A DNA stretch of 8,839 nt from NCBI GenBank assembly GCA_025455635.1, contig JALOMF010000144.1, positions 1 to 8,839 of the forward strand, in the 5' to 3' direction. The stretch's first letter is position 1, and every line of letters begins with the position of its first letter. Positions 1 through 7,157 of the stretch are shown piece after piece. This stretch comes from Saprospiraceae bacterium (GTDB taxonomy: Bacteria; Bacteroidota; Bacteroidia; Chitinophagales; Saprospiraceae). The position numbers and the translations under genes are program-made. The notes beneath the pieces are model-generated. The model was not told the origin of the DNA and made no database searches. It was given only the letters and a program-made list of their open reading frames with translations.

Positions 1-36
1 AAAGAAACTGGTCAAAAAAAATTAATTGCCCACTAA

Positions 37-78
37 AACGGCAGGCCATCTAAGCACGTGTCCATATGGCCTGCCGTT
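37..78. repeat. Perfect 13-bp inverted repeat (hairpin) before the T9SS cargo gene
   Basis: The arm at 37-49 (AACGGCAGGCCAT) is the exact reverse complement of the arm at 66-78 (ATGGCCTGCCGTT). A 16-base loop separates them. The right arm ends 15 bases before the ATG at 94, so if transcribed with the gene the stem would lie in its leader. On the plus strand the stem is followed by TTCAATTG, not a T-tract. On the minus strand it is followed by TTTTAG. It may be the terminator of a gene left of the window, a leader structure, or a protein-binding palindrome. The sequence does not decide between these. The symmetry itself is certain. Confidence 0.85.
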
Positions 79-93
79 CAATTGTTCAAACCC

Positions 94-1713
94 ATGACTT
101 TTAGAATTTTTAAAATAGCCTTCCTTTTTTCTTTTGCCCTATCCATAAAAGCCCAGCCCCTCCAATTTGAATGGGTGGCAGAAACCCCGTGTTATTCTCC
201 AGGGTACCTCAAATTCGATAGGATAGCTACCGACGAAAGCCAGAACGTTTACCTGATGGCACAGATTTATTCCCCCACAGGCGCCATCCTCTATGAAAGC
301 GCCATGCTCACCCAGCAATATGACAGCACGGGAAGCCTGCAATGGGAATCGAAATTCGACGGCTGGTTCAGCGACAATTTTGACGATTTTGCAAAACATA
401 ATAATGACTTGATTGTTGCCGGACGGCGAGGTACATTACCAGGGGGACTGCCCAGAAGGGCGCAATTAGTTAGCTACAATATTGATAGTGGGGAGGAGAA
501 TTGGCATAGCTTTATTTTCGATACTCTTGAACAAAGTGGCAGTATCCAAGATTTGGATTTGGATAACGAGGGTCACCTCTATGTTTTCGGCAGCATGAGC
601 AATTACCCTGAAATAAATGATTCAACAAGAATGTTCGTAGCGAAACTATCGGCAGAAACTGGAGAAAAAGATTGGGTCAAGAGTTTCCCTAACACATACA
701 GGGCTTATCAAGGGAAGATTTTGCTCGATAAGATTCGAGTATATGGACTTAAGAGTATTGCCGTAGGTGATGCTGATAATTTCCTTATGGATATTGACCT
801 AAATGGCAATCCAATGGCATATGCAAAGATGCCAGAGGATATCACCTATGGGCCTGACTTCAATAACTATTATTTCTTTTTTGACAGGGAAGGCTATTTG
901 ATAGACTTTGGGCACAAGGTCGGCAAGCACGAGGTGTCGGAGACGCCAGTATGGTCGTTCAATTTCTCCCGTGAGCTGCCCAATATGACAGGGCAGGCAT
1001 ACTCAGCTACAACCGACGATGAAGGCAATGTTTATGCTACAGGCTACCTGCGGGATACCGTCACGGGCGAAGAATTTACGCAAACTGTCAAAATAGCATC
1101 GGATGGCACACTGTTTTGGGGCACTATTGACAAGCACTCTGGGGAAACAGACGAAGAACGGGGCAATGTCATCGCTGTCTCTGGGCACCATGTTTTTGTT
1201 TGTTCAGAACTGACCTATTACGATGCGTCCGGTGCCCCGGAGAGAAGCGACTACTACATCCTGTTATACTCCACGATGGATGGCAGTATCGTTTACGATA
1301 CGTTGATTGACGCAAACCACTTCGATATTACCTATGACGCACTTTATGACAAGGGGCATTTCTACTTGTTGGGAAGAAGCTATTTTCCTTCAAGCAATAG
1401 TGCCGACTACCGTTACAAAATGTTTAAGTTTGGAGTTGAAGAACCTTCCAGCAGTGAGGATGTAAATAAGGAGCGCCCCAACGTTAGATTTCACCCCAAC
1501 CCACTCATTGCCGAAGGCACACTGACAACCGACGGCCCGTCATTTGAATCCGTGAGCGTTTTCAATGCAAACGGGCAACTGGTACGCCGTTACGACAACT
1601 TGAAAAACTACGTATTGGCTATTGAGCGGGGCGGGCTACCCGCAGGGCTTTACCTGTACGCTGCCATATTGGGTAATGGAAAGTTGGCAACAGGGAAAAT
1701 CACAATTCAATGA
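94..1713 (+). CDS. Secreted beta-propeller-like protein with T9SS type A sorting domain
   Basis: This is a 539-residue protein counted from the ATG at 94. An in-frame GTG at 58 would add 12 residues in front of the signal peptide and lies in the loop of the 37-78 hairpin, so the ATG is preferred. Residues 1-20 are a Sec signal peptide (Lys/Arg, then a Phe/Leu/Ala-rich core, ending SIKA before Gln21). The middle shows blade-like repeats of the type Asp-x-x-Gly/Gln-Asn/His-Val/Leu-Tyr, for example near residues 46-57, 157-166 and 307-317. These alternate with Gly-x-x-x-Trp strands as in PQQ- or SBBP-type propellers. Residues 464-539 match the T9SS type A C-terminal domain: FHPNP, then VSVFNANGQLV, GLPAGLYLY and GKITIQ at the end. 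By family knowledge, such proteins are exported through the outer membrane and attached or released after the domain is cleaved. No catalytic motif is visible, so the specific role is unknown. A terminator follows at 1742. Confidence 0.88.
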   Translation: MTFRIFKIAFLFSFALSIKAQPLQFEWVAETPCYSPGYLKFDRIATDESQNVYLMAQIYSPTGAILYESAMLTQQYDSTGSLQWESKFDGWFSDNFDDFAKHNNDLIVAGRRGTLPGGLPRRAQLVSYNIDSGEENWHSFIFDTLEQSGSIQDLDLDNEGHLYVFGSMSNYPEINDSTRMFVAKLSAETGEKDWVKSFPNTYRAYQGKILLDKIRVYGLKSIAVGDADNFLMDIDLNGNPMAYAKMPEDITYGPDFNNYYFFFDREGYLIDFGHKVGKHEVSETPVWSFNFSRELPNMTGQAYSATTDDEGNVYATGYLRDTVTGEEFTQTVKIASDGTLFWGTIDKHSGETDEERGNVIAVSGHHVFVCSELTYYDASGAPERSDYYILLYSTMDGSIVYDTLIDANHFDITYDALYDKGHFYLLGRSYFPSSNSADYRYKMFKFGVEEPSSSEDVNKERPNVRFHPNPLIAEGTLTTDGPSFESVSVFNANGQLVRRYDNLKNYVLAIERGGLPAGLYLYAAILGNGKLATGKITIQ

Positions 1714-1741
1714 AATGCTAGGTAGTAAATAGCCCCCTTAG

Positions 1742-1772
1742 AAAGCCCACATTACACTATATGGGCTTTTTT
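1742..1772 (+). terminator. Rho-independent terminator of the plus-strand T9SS cargo gene
   Basis: AAAGCCCA (1742-1749) pairs with TGGGCTTT (1762-1769) around a 12-base loop. The run of T continues to 1772. It starts 28 bases after the stop codon at 1711-1713 and points the right way for that gene. Confidence 0.8.
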
Positions 1773-1834
1773 AAATTTAAAACCTGCTTAAAAGTCAGTT
1801 TTGCACTAAAAAATAGCGCACAAACTTGGATAAC

Positions 1835-1871
1835 AAAAAAACCTGCTGGCTCCCCAAAGGTCACCAACAGG
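1835..1871 (-). terminator. Rho-independent terminator of the giant adhesin gene
   Basis: Read on the minus strand, CCTGTTGG (1871-1864) pairs with CCAGCAGG (1849-1842), with one G-U wobble. Seven T follow (1841-1835). The stem begins 24 bases beyond the adhesin stop codon (TAG at 1898-1896). With the terminator at 1742-1772 it insulates the two convergent genes. Confidence 0.75.
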
Positions 1872-1895
1872 CTATTGAATAATAGTACGAAAAAA

Positions 1896-4800
1896 CTACT
1901 TATTGATAATCAACTTCCGCACCGCCCAGCTATCGGCTTGGCGGAGTCGAAGCGAGTACATTCCCCCTGGCAAATCCCTTACATCAAGCCGGAGGCTTGT
2001 TTCACCTGTGCCAATTTGGGTTTTGAAAACAACACGTCCCATTGGGTCTAGGATTTGCAGTTCCCCCGCTTGTGATAGTGGCAGCGGCATAGTCAATTGC
2101 ACCCAATCAGCAGCAGGGTTTGGCGAGATGTTCAGCCCCGTCGCCCAAGCAGGCTCGCCCGTACTGGTCAAATTGTCCACGATGATGCTTTCGTTGACAA
2201 TGGTGCAACCGTTGGCATCGGTGACCAGCAATGCATAATTCCCAGCACTTAGATTGCTCAGGTCTTCGGTCGTGGCAAAGGGCTGTCCATTCCTCGTCCA
2301 AGCAAAGCTGTAGGGTGCTGTGCCACCGCTCACCGTCACTGCGATACTGCCCACTCCCGTGCCATCTTCGTCGTTCACCACGGCATTGATGATTAGCCCA
2401 AGCGCCGCTGGTTCGATGATGGTGCTGGTGAAACCTTGCGCACAGCCGTTTGCATCAGTAACGGTAGCCGAAACGCTCCCGGCACATAGCCCCGTGGCGG
2501 TGGTTCCTGTTTGGCCATTGCTCCACTGGATGGTGAATGGCGCAGCGCCGCCTGAAATATCGAGCACGGCGCTACCGTCACAATCATCGTTGCAGCTAAC
2601 ATTTTCAAGCGTGGAAGTGAAGCTTGCAGCGGCATTGACGGTCACCGTGAAACTGCAAGTAGCGGCATTGCCACCGCCATCGGTGTAGGTGAAGAGCTGC
2701 GTGGTGATGCCCACGGGGAAGGTCGAGCCAGTTGCCAAGCCAGCCGTTTGCAAGAGTGCAGCAGGGTTTACGGTACAGTTGTCGGTGACTTGTGGCAAGG
2801 TGAATTGCACCGCAGCGGCGCAGAACCCGACCGTGATGCTGGCTGGGCAAACAAGGGTCGGTTCCGTGTTGTCAGTGACCGTCACAGTGGCCGTGCCCGT
2901 TGACGAGTTGCCGCTGCCATCGGTAGCGGTCAGCACAACGGTTTGGATGCCAAGGTCGCTGCAATCCAAGTCCGTCAGCGAAATGCTCCAGTTGGCAATG
3001 CCGCAGTTGTCGGTGCTGCCCGCATCGAACATGGCCGGGCTGAGGGTAGCCGTGCCGTTTGCGTCCAGCGAAACGGTGATGTTTGCCAATGCAAGCACAG
3101 GTGCTTCGGTATCGGTGGCCGTCAAGGTCTCGGTCAGGGTGGCGGTACAGCCATTCGCATCGCTGAGTGCCAAAATGTAGGTGCCTGCGCCAAGGTTCGA
3201 GATGTTTGTGCTGCCGCTGGCATTCGTCCAGTCGAAGAAATAGGGCAAAGTACCTCCAGCTACGCCTACCGTGATTTGGCCCGTCAGGTCGCTTGCGCAA
3301 ACGGGGTTCACAGCACTTTCCAGCGTGACGGTGAGTTCGGCGGGCGCTGCAATTTGCACCGCAGCCAATACCTCGCAGCCACTGGCATCGGTCAGGGTGG
3401 CCGTGTATTCGCCAGCGCAAAGGCCGCTCAACGAAAGGCTAGTAGCGCCGTTGCTCCAAAGAACCGTGTAAGGGGCTACGCCGAAATTTGCCGACAACGA
3501 GGCAGTGCCATCACATATCCCGTGGCAGCTTGCGTCGGTAGAAGTCAGTGCTGCTTCCAGTGCGTTGGACACCGTCACCGTGAAGCTGCATGTGCCCGAA
3601 TTGCCGGAGGCGTCGGTGTAGCTGAACGACTGAATGGTTTCACCCAAAGGGAAATCTGCCCCCGAAGTGAAGCCTTCCGTTTGAAGGATTTGCCCAGCAT
3701 CCACTGGGCAATTGTCGGCCACATCCGGCAGTGCGAAGGTCAAAGCCGGGTCGCAGCGGCTCAAGGCAACGTTTTCGGGGCAGGTCAAAACGGGTGCAAT
3801 AGCATCCACCACGGTCACTATCGCCAATGCTTGGTTGCTATTGCCGTTGGCATCCGTGACGGTCAATGCGACCACTTGCTCACCAAGCTGCGAGCAGTCA
3901 AAACTGTTGGGCGCAACCGACCAGGAGGCGATGCCACAATTGTCGAAGCTGCCTGCGTCCAGCATTTCGGGGGTGATGCCCGCCGTGCCGTTTTCATCCA
4001 AGCTCACCGTCAAATCCTGCACGACGACCGTGGGGCCTACGGCATCCGTCCCAAGGATGGTTGTGGTCAAGGACAGACCACAACCGTTGGCATCGGTAAG
4101 GGTAAGCGAGTGTTCGCCGATGCTCAACCCATTGGCAGTGGCTTCCGTGCTGCCGTTCGACCAGTTGAACTGGTATGGCTGCACGCCGCCATTGACGGCT
4201 ACCGTCACGCTGCCAGTGGCATCCGTCGGGCAGGGCGCATCTTCGTGGAATAGTTCAAAGACGCTGATTTCGGTTGGTTGGGTAATCTCCAATGTGAACA
4301 GCAGGGAGCAATTAGTGCTGTCGCTAACGGTGACCGAGTAAATGCCAGCCGCCAAGCTATCCGCCAGTGCCAATGTGTCGCCGTTCGACCATGAAAAATG
4401 CACAGGCGAGGTCGCATCGGAAAGCACCACGAGCGCCGAGCCGTCGGCAGCCCCGAAGCAAGTGGCCTGCTGGGGCGTTACGGAGCCGGTAAGCGTGCAG
4501 GGGAATTCGTTCACGTTAGCCGTTTCCACTGCCGTGCAGCCCTTGTCATCGGTGACGGTCACGGTGTAGGCGCCGGGGGTGAGGTTCGCCAGCCCTTGCG
4601 TTGTCGCACCGTTGCTCCACTCGAAATCGTAGGGCGCAGTGCCGCCGCTGGGGTTGGCGCTGGCCGTTCCATCGTTGACTCCAGCCAAGCTTTGGCCTGT
4701 CGCTGTTGTGTTGGCCGCCAATGGGGCAGGTTCGCTCACAGTCAAGCCAAAAGCAGCCGAACATCCATCGGCGTCCGTGACGACCACGGTGTAAGTGCCA

Positions 4801-6719
4801 GCCACAAGGCCAGCGGTGGTGGCCTCCAAGCTGCCGTTTGACCAGACGTAGCTGTAGCTGCCAGCGCCACCCAAGCCCGTCACCGAGGCGATGCCCGTGG
4901 CCGTGCCGTGGCAGCTAACGTTTTGTAAATCAAGGATTTGCACCGCAACAGGTTGGCGCTGCCCCACCACCACGTCGTCGGTGGCGGTGCAGCCATTTGC
5001 GGGATTGGTGACGGTGAGCGTGTAAGTGCCAGCGGCATTCACCAGCGGCGTCAGTGTTTCGTTGCCTTCGGCAATGAGGCCGTCAAGCGTCGTCCACAAG
5101 TAGCTGAAATTGCCTTGCGAAGAAGCAGCGCCGTTCAGGTTGCCTTCGGCAATTTGGCAGTTGAGCGAAAAGCCCGCACCTGCATCGGCCAAGGGAGCGA
5201 GGGTGTCAATCCCCACTTCCACGCTGTCCAAAGCGATGCAGCCATAAACCGTGTCCTGCCCAACGACTTCGTAAAGGCCGGGCAATGTCACCACTGGGTT
5301 TTGCTCCGTGGACGCAAAGCTGCCTGGCCCCGCCCAATAGAAAACCACATCGCTGGCCTGTGTTGCGGTTTGGATGGTGACACTCGTTGCGGAGCAAAGA
5401 ATAGTGCCAGCCGTGAGCGCCAAATCGGGTGCAGTCAGGAAGGCGATGACGGTGGCCGTGTCTGTGGTCGAACAGCCGTTTAGCGTGTCGGTCACGGTGA
5501 AATAGTAGTCGCCGCCCGCTCCAACGGTCGGGTTCAGGTCGGTGGAACTGAAGCCGTTTTCAGAAGACCATGCGATGGTGGCATTCGTGGTATCGTAATC
5601 AGCCTGCAAAACCAGCGTAGGCTCAAAACAGGTGATGGTTCCGCCTGCCGTGCTGAGGCCGGATGGGGCCACAAAATCAGCGTCCACCACCACGTCGCCG
5701 TCGTCGTCGGTGCAGCCGTTCAGCGTGTTGGTGACGGTGAGGGTGTAGGTGCCGGGGGCATCCACGGTGGGGCTTAGGCTGTCGCTGCCTTCGGCGATTT
5801 GGCCGTCGGCTGTCGTCCAGGCGTAGGTAAAGTTGGGGCCTTGCGAAGAGGCCGAACCATCCAATTTGAGGCTTGGCGCTGCGCAATTCAGTGTGCCGCC
5901 AGTGCCAGCATCGGCTACGGGTGCCACAAAATCCTCTACAACTACGATGGTATCGGAGCTGCTGCAACCGTTCAGGGTGTCCAGTATTTCCAGCACGTAG
6001 GTGCCAGCAGAATCAGCCGTGACCACGAGCGTATCGAGGGCCGAGGTGAAATGGCCCCCATTGGCGGAACGCCAGCTAAAAACAAAATCGCCGCCCTGCG
6101 ATGATGCCGAGCCATCGAGCACCACGGAGGGACGAGTGCAGGTGATATTGCCATCAGCAGTGAGGGCGGCGATGGGAAAATTTGGCTGTAGTGAAATGGC
6201 CAGGCTGGAAGTACATCCATTGGCATCGGTGGCGGTGGCGGCGTAGTCGCCCGCTGCCAAGTCAACCAGTGCGGGGTCGGTGCTGCCTGTGTTCCAAAGG
6301 AACTGGTAAGGAAGGGTGCCACCGCTGGCTTCCAAGCTCAAGGCTCCCAACTGGCCACCGCAACCGGGGTCCAAGACCGTTGCGAAACGCAATTCGAGCG
6401 GTTGTGGCTGCCCGATTTCCACGCTGTCGAGCGTGGCTTGGTCGCCGTCGGCATCGGTGACGGTCAGGCTGTAGTAGCCCGCTGCCAGCGAGTCTGCGTT
6501 TTGGAGGGTATCGCCATTGCTCCAAAGAAAAGTGAATGGTGCAGTGCCGTGCGTGATGGAAACGAAGGTTGCCCCGTCGTTTTCACCAAAGCAAGTGGCG
6601 TGAAGGACACTGTCGAGGTGGACAGCGACCGAGTCCAATGCGGCGCCGCTGGTCGTTCCAGCGGTCGCCAGCATTGTGACCCTCATGCAAATGAGAAGGA
6701 GAATAATGAGTCTTTTCAT
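1896..6719 (-). CDS. Giant SprB/HYR/PKD-like repeat adhesin with T9SS sorting domain
   Basis: A 1607-residue exported protein. Residues 1-20 form a signal peptide (Lys2, Arg3, then Ile/Leu-rich). SprB-type repeats (Cys, DG-A, GG-aPY, WSNG, L-aG-Y, TDA-GC) lie near 38-105, 117-180, 597-665, 670-735, 748-815 and 823-889. Five PKD/Ig-like modules fill about 186-587. A four-module cassette (HYR-like with DNCGI, HYR, SprB, SprB) spans 891-1201 and recurs at 1202-1513. Residues 1527-1607 are a T9SS type A domain (SPNP, LQILDPMGRVVF, LPGGMYSLRL, RKLIINK end). There is no enzyme domain. SprB-repeat proteins are known from the mobile gliding adhesin of Flavobacterium. A role in surface adhesion or motility here is inference: this protein is far smaller than SprB (over 6000 residues), and no gliding genes are in view. 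The ATG at 6719 is chosen because the signal peptide starts there. The gene has its own terminator and a 438-base leader gap, so it is probably monocistronic. Confidence 0.9.
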   Translation of the reverse strand: MKRLIILLLICMRVTMLATAGTTSGAALDSVAVHLDSVLHATCFGENDGATFVSITHGTAPFTFLWSNGDTLQNADSLAAGYYSLTVTDADGDQATLDSVEIGQPQPLELRFATVLDPGCGGQLGALSLEASGGTLPYQFLWNTGSTDPALVDLAAGDYAATATDANGCTSSLAISLQPNFPIAALTADGNITCTRPSVVLDGSASSQGGDFVFSWRSANGGHFTSALDTLVVTADSAGTYVLEILDTLNGCSSSDTIVVVEDFVAPVADAGTGGTLNCAAPSLKLDGSASSQGPNFTYAWTTADGQIAEGSDSLSPTVDAPGTYTLTVTNTLNGCTDDDGDVVVDADFVAPSGLSTAGGTITCFEPTLVLQADYDTTNATIAWSSENGFSSTDLNPTVGAGGDYYFTVTDTLNGCSTTDTATVIAFLTAPDLALTAGTILCSATSVTIQTATQASDVVFYWAGPGSFASTEQNPVVTLPGLYEVVGQDTVYGCIALDSVEVGIDTLAPLADAGAGFSLNCQIAEGNLNGAASSQGNFSYLWTTLDGLIAEGNETLTPLVNAAGTYTLTVTNPANGCTATDDVVVGQRQPVAVQILDLQNVSCHGTATGIASVTGLGGAGSYSYVWSNGSLEATTAGLVAGTYTVVVTDADGCSAAFGLTVSEPAPLAANTTATGQSLAGVNDGTASANPSGGTAPYDFEWSNGATTQGLANLTPGAYTVTVTDDKGCTAVETANVNEFPCTLTGSVTPQQATCFGAADGSALVVLSDATSPVHFSWSNGDTLALADSLAAGIYSVTVSDSTNCSLLFTLEITQPTEISVFELFHEDAPCPTDATGSVTVAVNGGVQPYQFNWSNGSTEATANGLSIGEHSLTLTDANGCGLSLTTTILGTDAVGPTVVVQDLTVSLDENGTAGITPEMLDAGSFDNCGIASWSVAPNSFDCSQLGEQVVALTVTDANGNSNQALAIVTVVDAIAPVLTCPENVALSRCDPALTFALPDVADNCPVDAGQILQTEGFTSGADFPLGETIQSFSYTDASGNSGTCSFTVTVSNALEAALTSTDASCHGICDGTASLSANFGVAPYTVLWSNGATSLSLSGLCAGEYTATLTDASGCEVLAAVQIAAPAELTVTLESAVNPVCASDLTGQITVGVAGGTLPYFFDWTNASGSTNISNLGAGTYILALSDANGCTATLTETLTATDTEAPVLALANITVSLDANGTATLSPAMFDAGSTDNCGIANWSISLTDLDCSDLGIQTVVLTATDGSGNSSTGTATVTVTDNTEPTLVCPASITVGFCAAAVQFTLPQVTDNCTVNPAALLQTAGLATGSTFPVGITTQLFTYTDGGGNAATCSFTVTVNAAASFTSTLENVSCNDDCDGSAVLDISGGAAPFTIQWSNGQTGTTATGLCAGSVSATVTDANGCAQGFTSTIIEPAALGLIINAVVNDEDGTGVGSIAVTVSGGTAPYSFAWTRNGQPFATTEDLSNLSAGNYALLVTDANGCTIVNESIIVDNLTSTGEPAWATGLNISPNPAADWVQLTMPLPLSQAGELQILDPMGRVVFKTQIGTGETSLRLDVRDLPGGMYSLRLRQADSWAVRKLIINK
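2181..3116 (-). repeat. Four-module cassette, copy 2 (HYR-like, HYR, SprB, SprB), inside the adhesin
   Basis: This encodes residues 1202-1513. The HYR-like module is 1202-1281 (DAGS then DNCGI, Cys1239 and Cys1253). The HYR module is 1282-1361 (Cys1291, 1300, 1315, 1355; CSFTVTV end). Then come a four-cysteine SprB repeat (Cys1376, 1380, 1412, 1426) and a final SprB repeat ending at Cys1505. The last repeat has lost its first cysteine and has gained three residues relative to copy 1. Confidence 0.85.
3117..4049 (-). repeat. Four-module cassette, copy 1 (HYR-like, HYR, SprB, SprB), inside the adhesin
   Basis: This encodes residues 891-1201, immediately before copy 2 in the protein. Cysteines 928, 942, 980, 989, 1004, 1044, 1065, 1069, 1101 and 1115 each have a partner exactly 311 residues later in copy 2. 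By hand alignment the HYR-like modules share 44 of 80 residues and the HYR modules 39 of 80, with no gaps. This is an in-tandem duplication that has since diverged. Confidence 0.85.
4053..4931 (-). repeat. Run of four SprB-type repeats in the adhesin centre
   Basis: This encodes residues 597-889 as four repeats of about 65-70 residues at roughly 597-665, 670-735, 748-815 and 823-889. Each carries WSNG in the middle and closes with a Thr-Asp-x-x-Gly/Asn-Cys type turn (Cys653, 728, 804, 880). The opening cysteine is present in three (603, 754, 830). It is missing in the second, which reads GQSLAGVNDGTA instead. Confidence 0.8.
4959..6164 (-). repeat. Five tandem PKD/Ig-like modules with framed cysteines
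   Basis: This encodes about residues 186-587. Each module opens with a cysteine (194, 279, 364, 442, 521) and closes with an NGC or YGC cysteine (252, 336, 416, 494, 577), a period of 78-85 residues. Modules 1, 2 and 5 carry the GSASSQG/GAASSQG turn and a central aromatic-Trp strand. Modules 2 and 5 share the IAEG and AGTYTLTVTN/PGTYTLTVTN stretches. A disulfide inside each module is an inference from the spacing. Confidence 0.75.
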
Positions 6720-7157
6720 GTGTAATCAGTTTAGAAAATCGAATGGAAAACTATGTTCATGGGCGACCTATCGTTCGCCTCAATCAAATACAATCGGTGT
6801 TGGGTTTAATTTTGGGAAAAAATCATAACTCATTGAAAAACAGCATGTTAATAGTAATGCAAAACCATGCGATTGCAAATCGGCAACCGAATGAAGATGT
6901 CTTTTTCAATTGATGTTTGTTCAGGAAGTGCTGCGTAAGCCACTTGGTGTTCGTGCCTCCCCGGAGGGATTCTTTGGCGCAAAAAAAAGGATGTAACAAG
7001 AAGCTCGGCGCATATCAGGTTTTGGTGCTTGTGAATGAGCGGATTTCGAAACATTAAACTGCGATTCAAGTACAAAATTTGCTACGTGGTAGCATGTTCA
7101 ATTAACCACTGAACCCGCTTTTTGCAAGGCGCCCGTACAACTTCGCCCTTCTTTCAT
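6720..7157. other. 438-base intergenic gap between adhesin and hydrolase
   Basis: No gene here can be supported. The longest open frame (minus strand, 6848-7075, 75 codons) has no recognisable domain. Short perfect inverted repeats are visible: CGATT/AATCG at 6870-6882, CCTC/GAGG at 6956-6967 and TGCTAC/GTAGCA at 7080-7094. The last, read on the minus strand, lies 64-78 bases past the hydrolase stop and is followed by AATTTTG. It could be a weak terminator for that gene, but the T-tract is poor. The adhesin promoter should lie in this gap, but I found no full match to the Bacteroidota -33/-7 (TTTG ... TAnnTTTG) pattern. Confidence 0.5.
6762..6779 (-). promoter_or_regulatory. Short hairpin in the presumed leader of the adhesin gene
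   Basis: GGCGA (6762-6766) and TCGCC (6775-6779) form a 5-bp stem with an 8-base loop, extendable by one G-U pair. It is 43-60 bases upstream of the adhesin ATG. It could be a leader structure or an operator half-pair. The stem is short enough to occur by chance. Confidence 0.25.

Noticed and set aside
58..93. GTG at 58 as start of the plus-strand T9SS cargo gene
   Set aside because: It would place 12 extra residues before a normal signal peptide and lies in the loop of the inverted repeat. The ATG at 94 begins the signal peptide directly.
2943..4253. Plus-strand open frame of 436 codons opposite the adhesin
   Set aside because: It lies wholly antisense to the repeat modules, has no domain or signal, and arises from the GC-rich, stop-poor complement of the repeated coding sequence. 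The same applies to the other shorter plus-strand frames between 1903 and 6725.
1896..6719. Repeated DNA suggesting a CRISPR array or other short tandem repeat system
   Set aside because: The periodicity is about 65-85 codons, in frame, with diverged copies. It is protein-domain repetition, not identical short repeats with spacers.
6848..7075. 75-codon minus-strand open frame in the adhesin-hydrolase gap
   Set aside because: There is no recognisable domain, signal peptide or start context, and its composition is unlike its neighbours. It is too weak to list as a gene.
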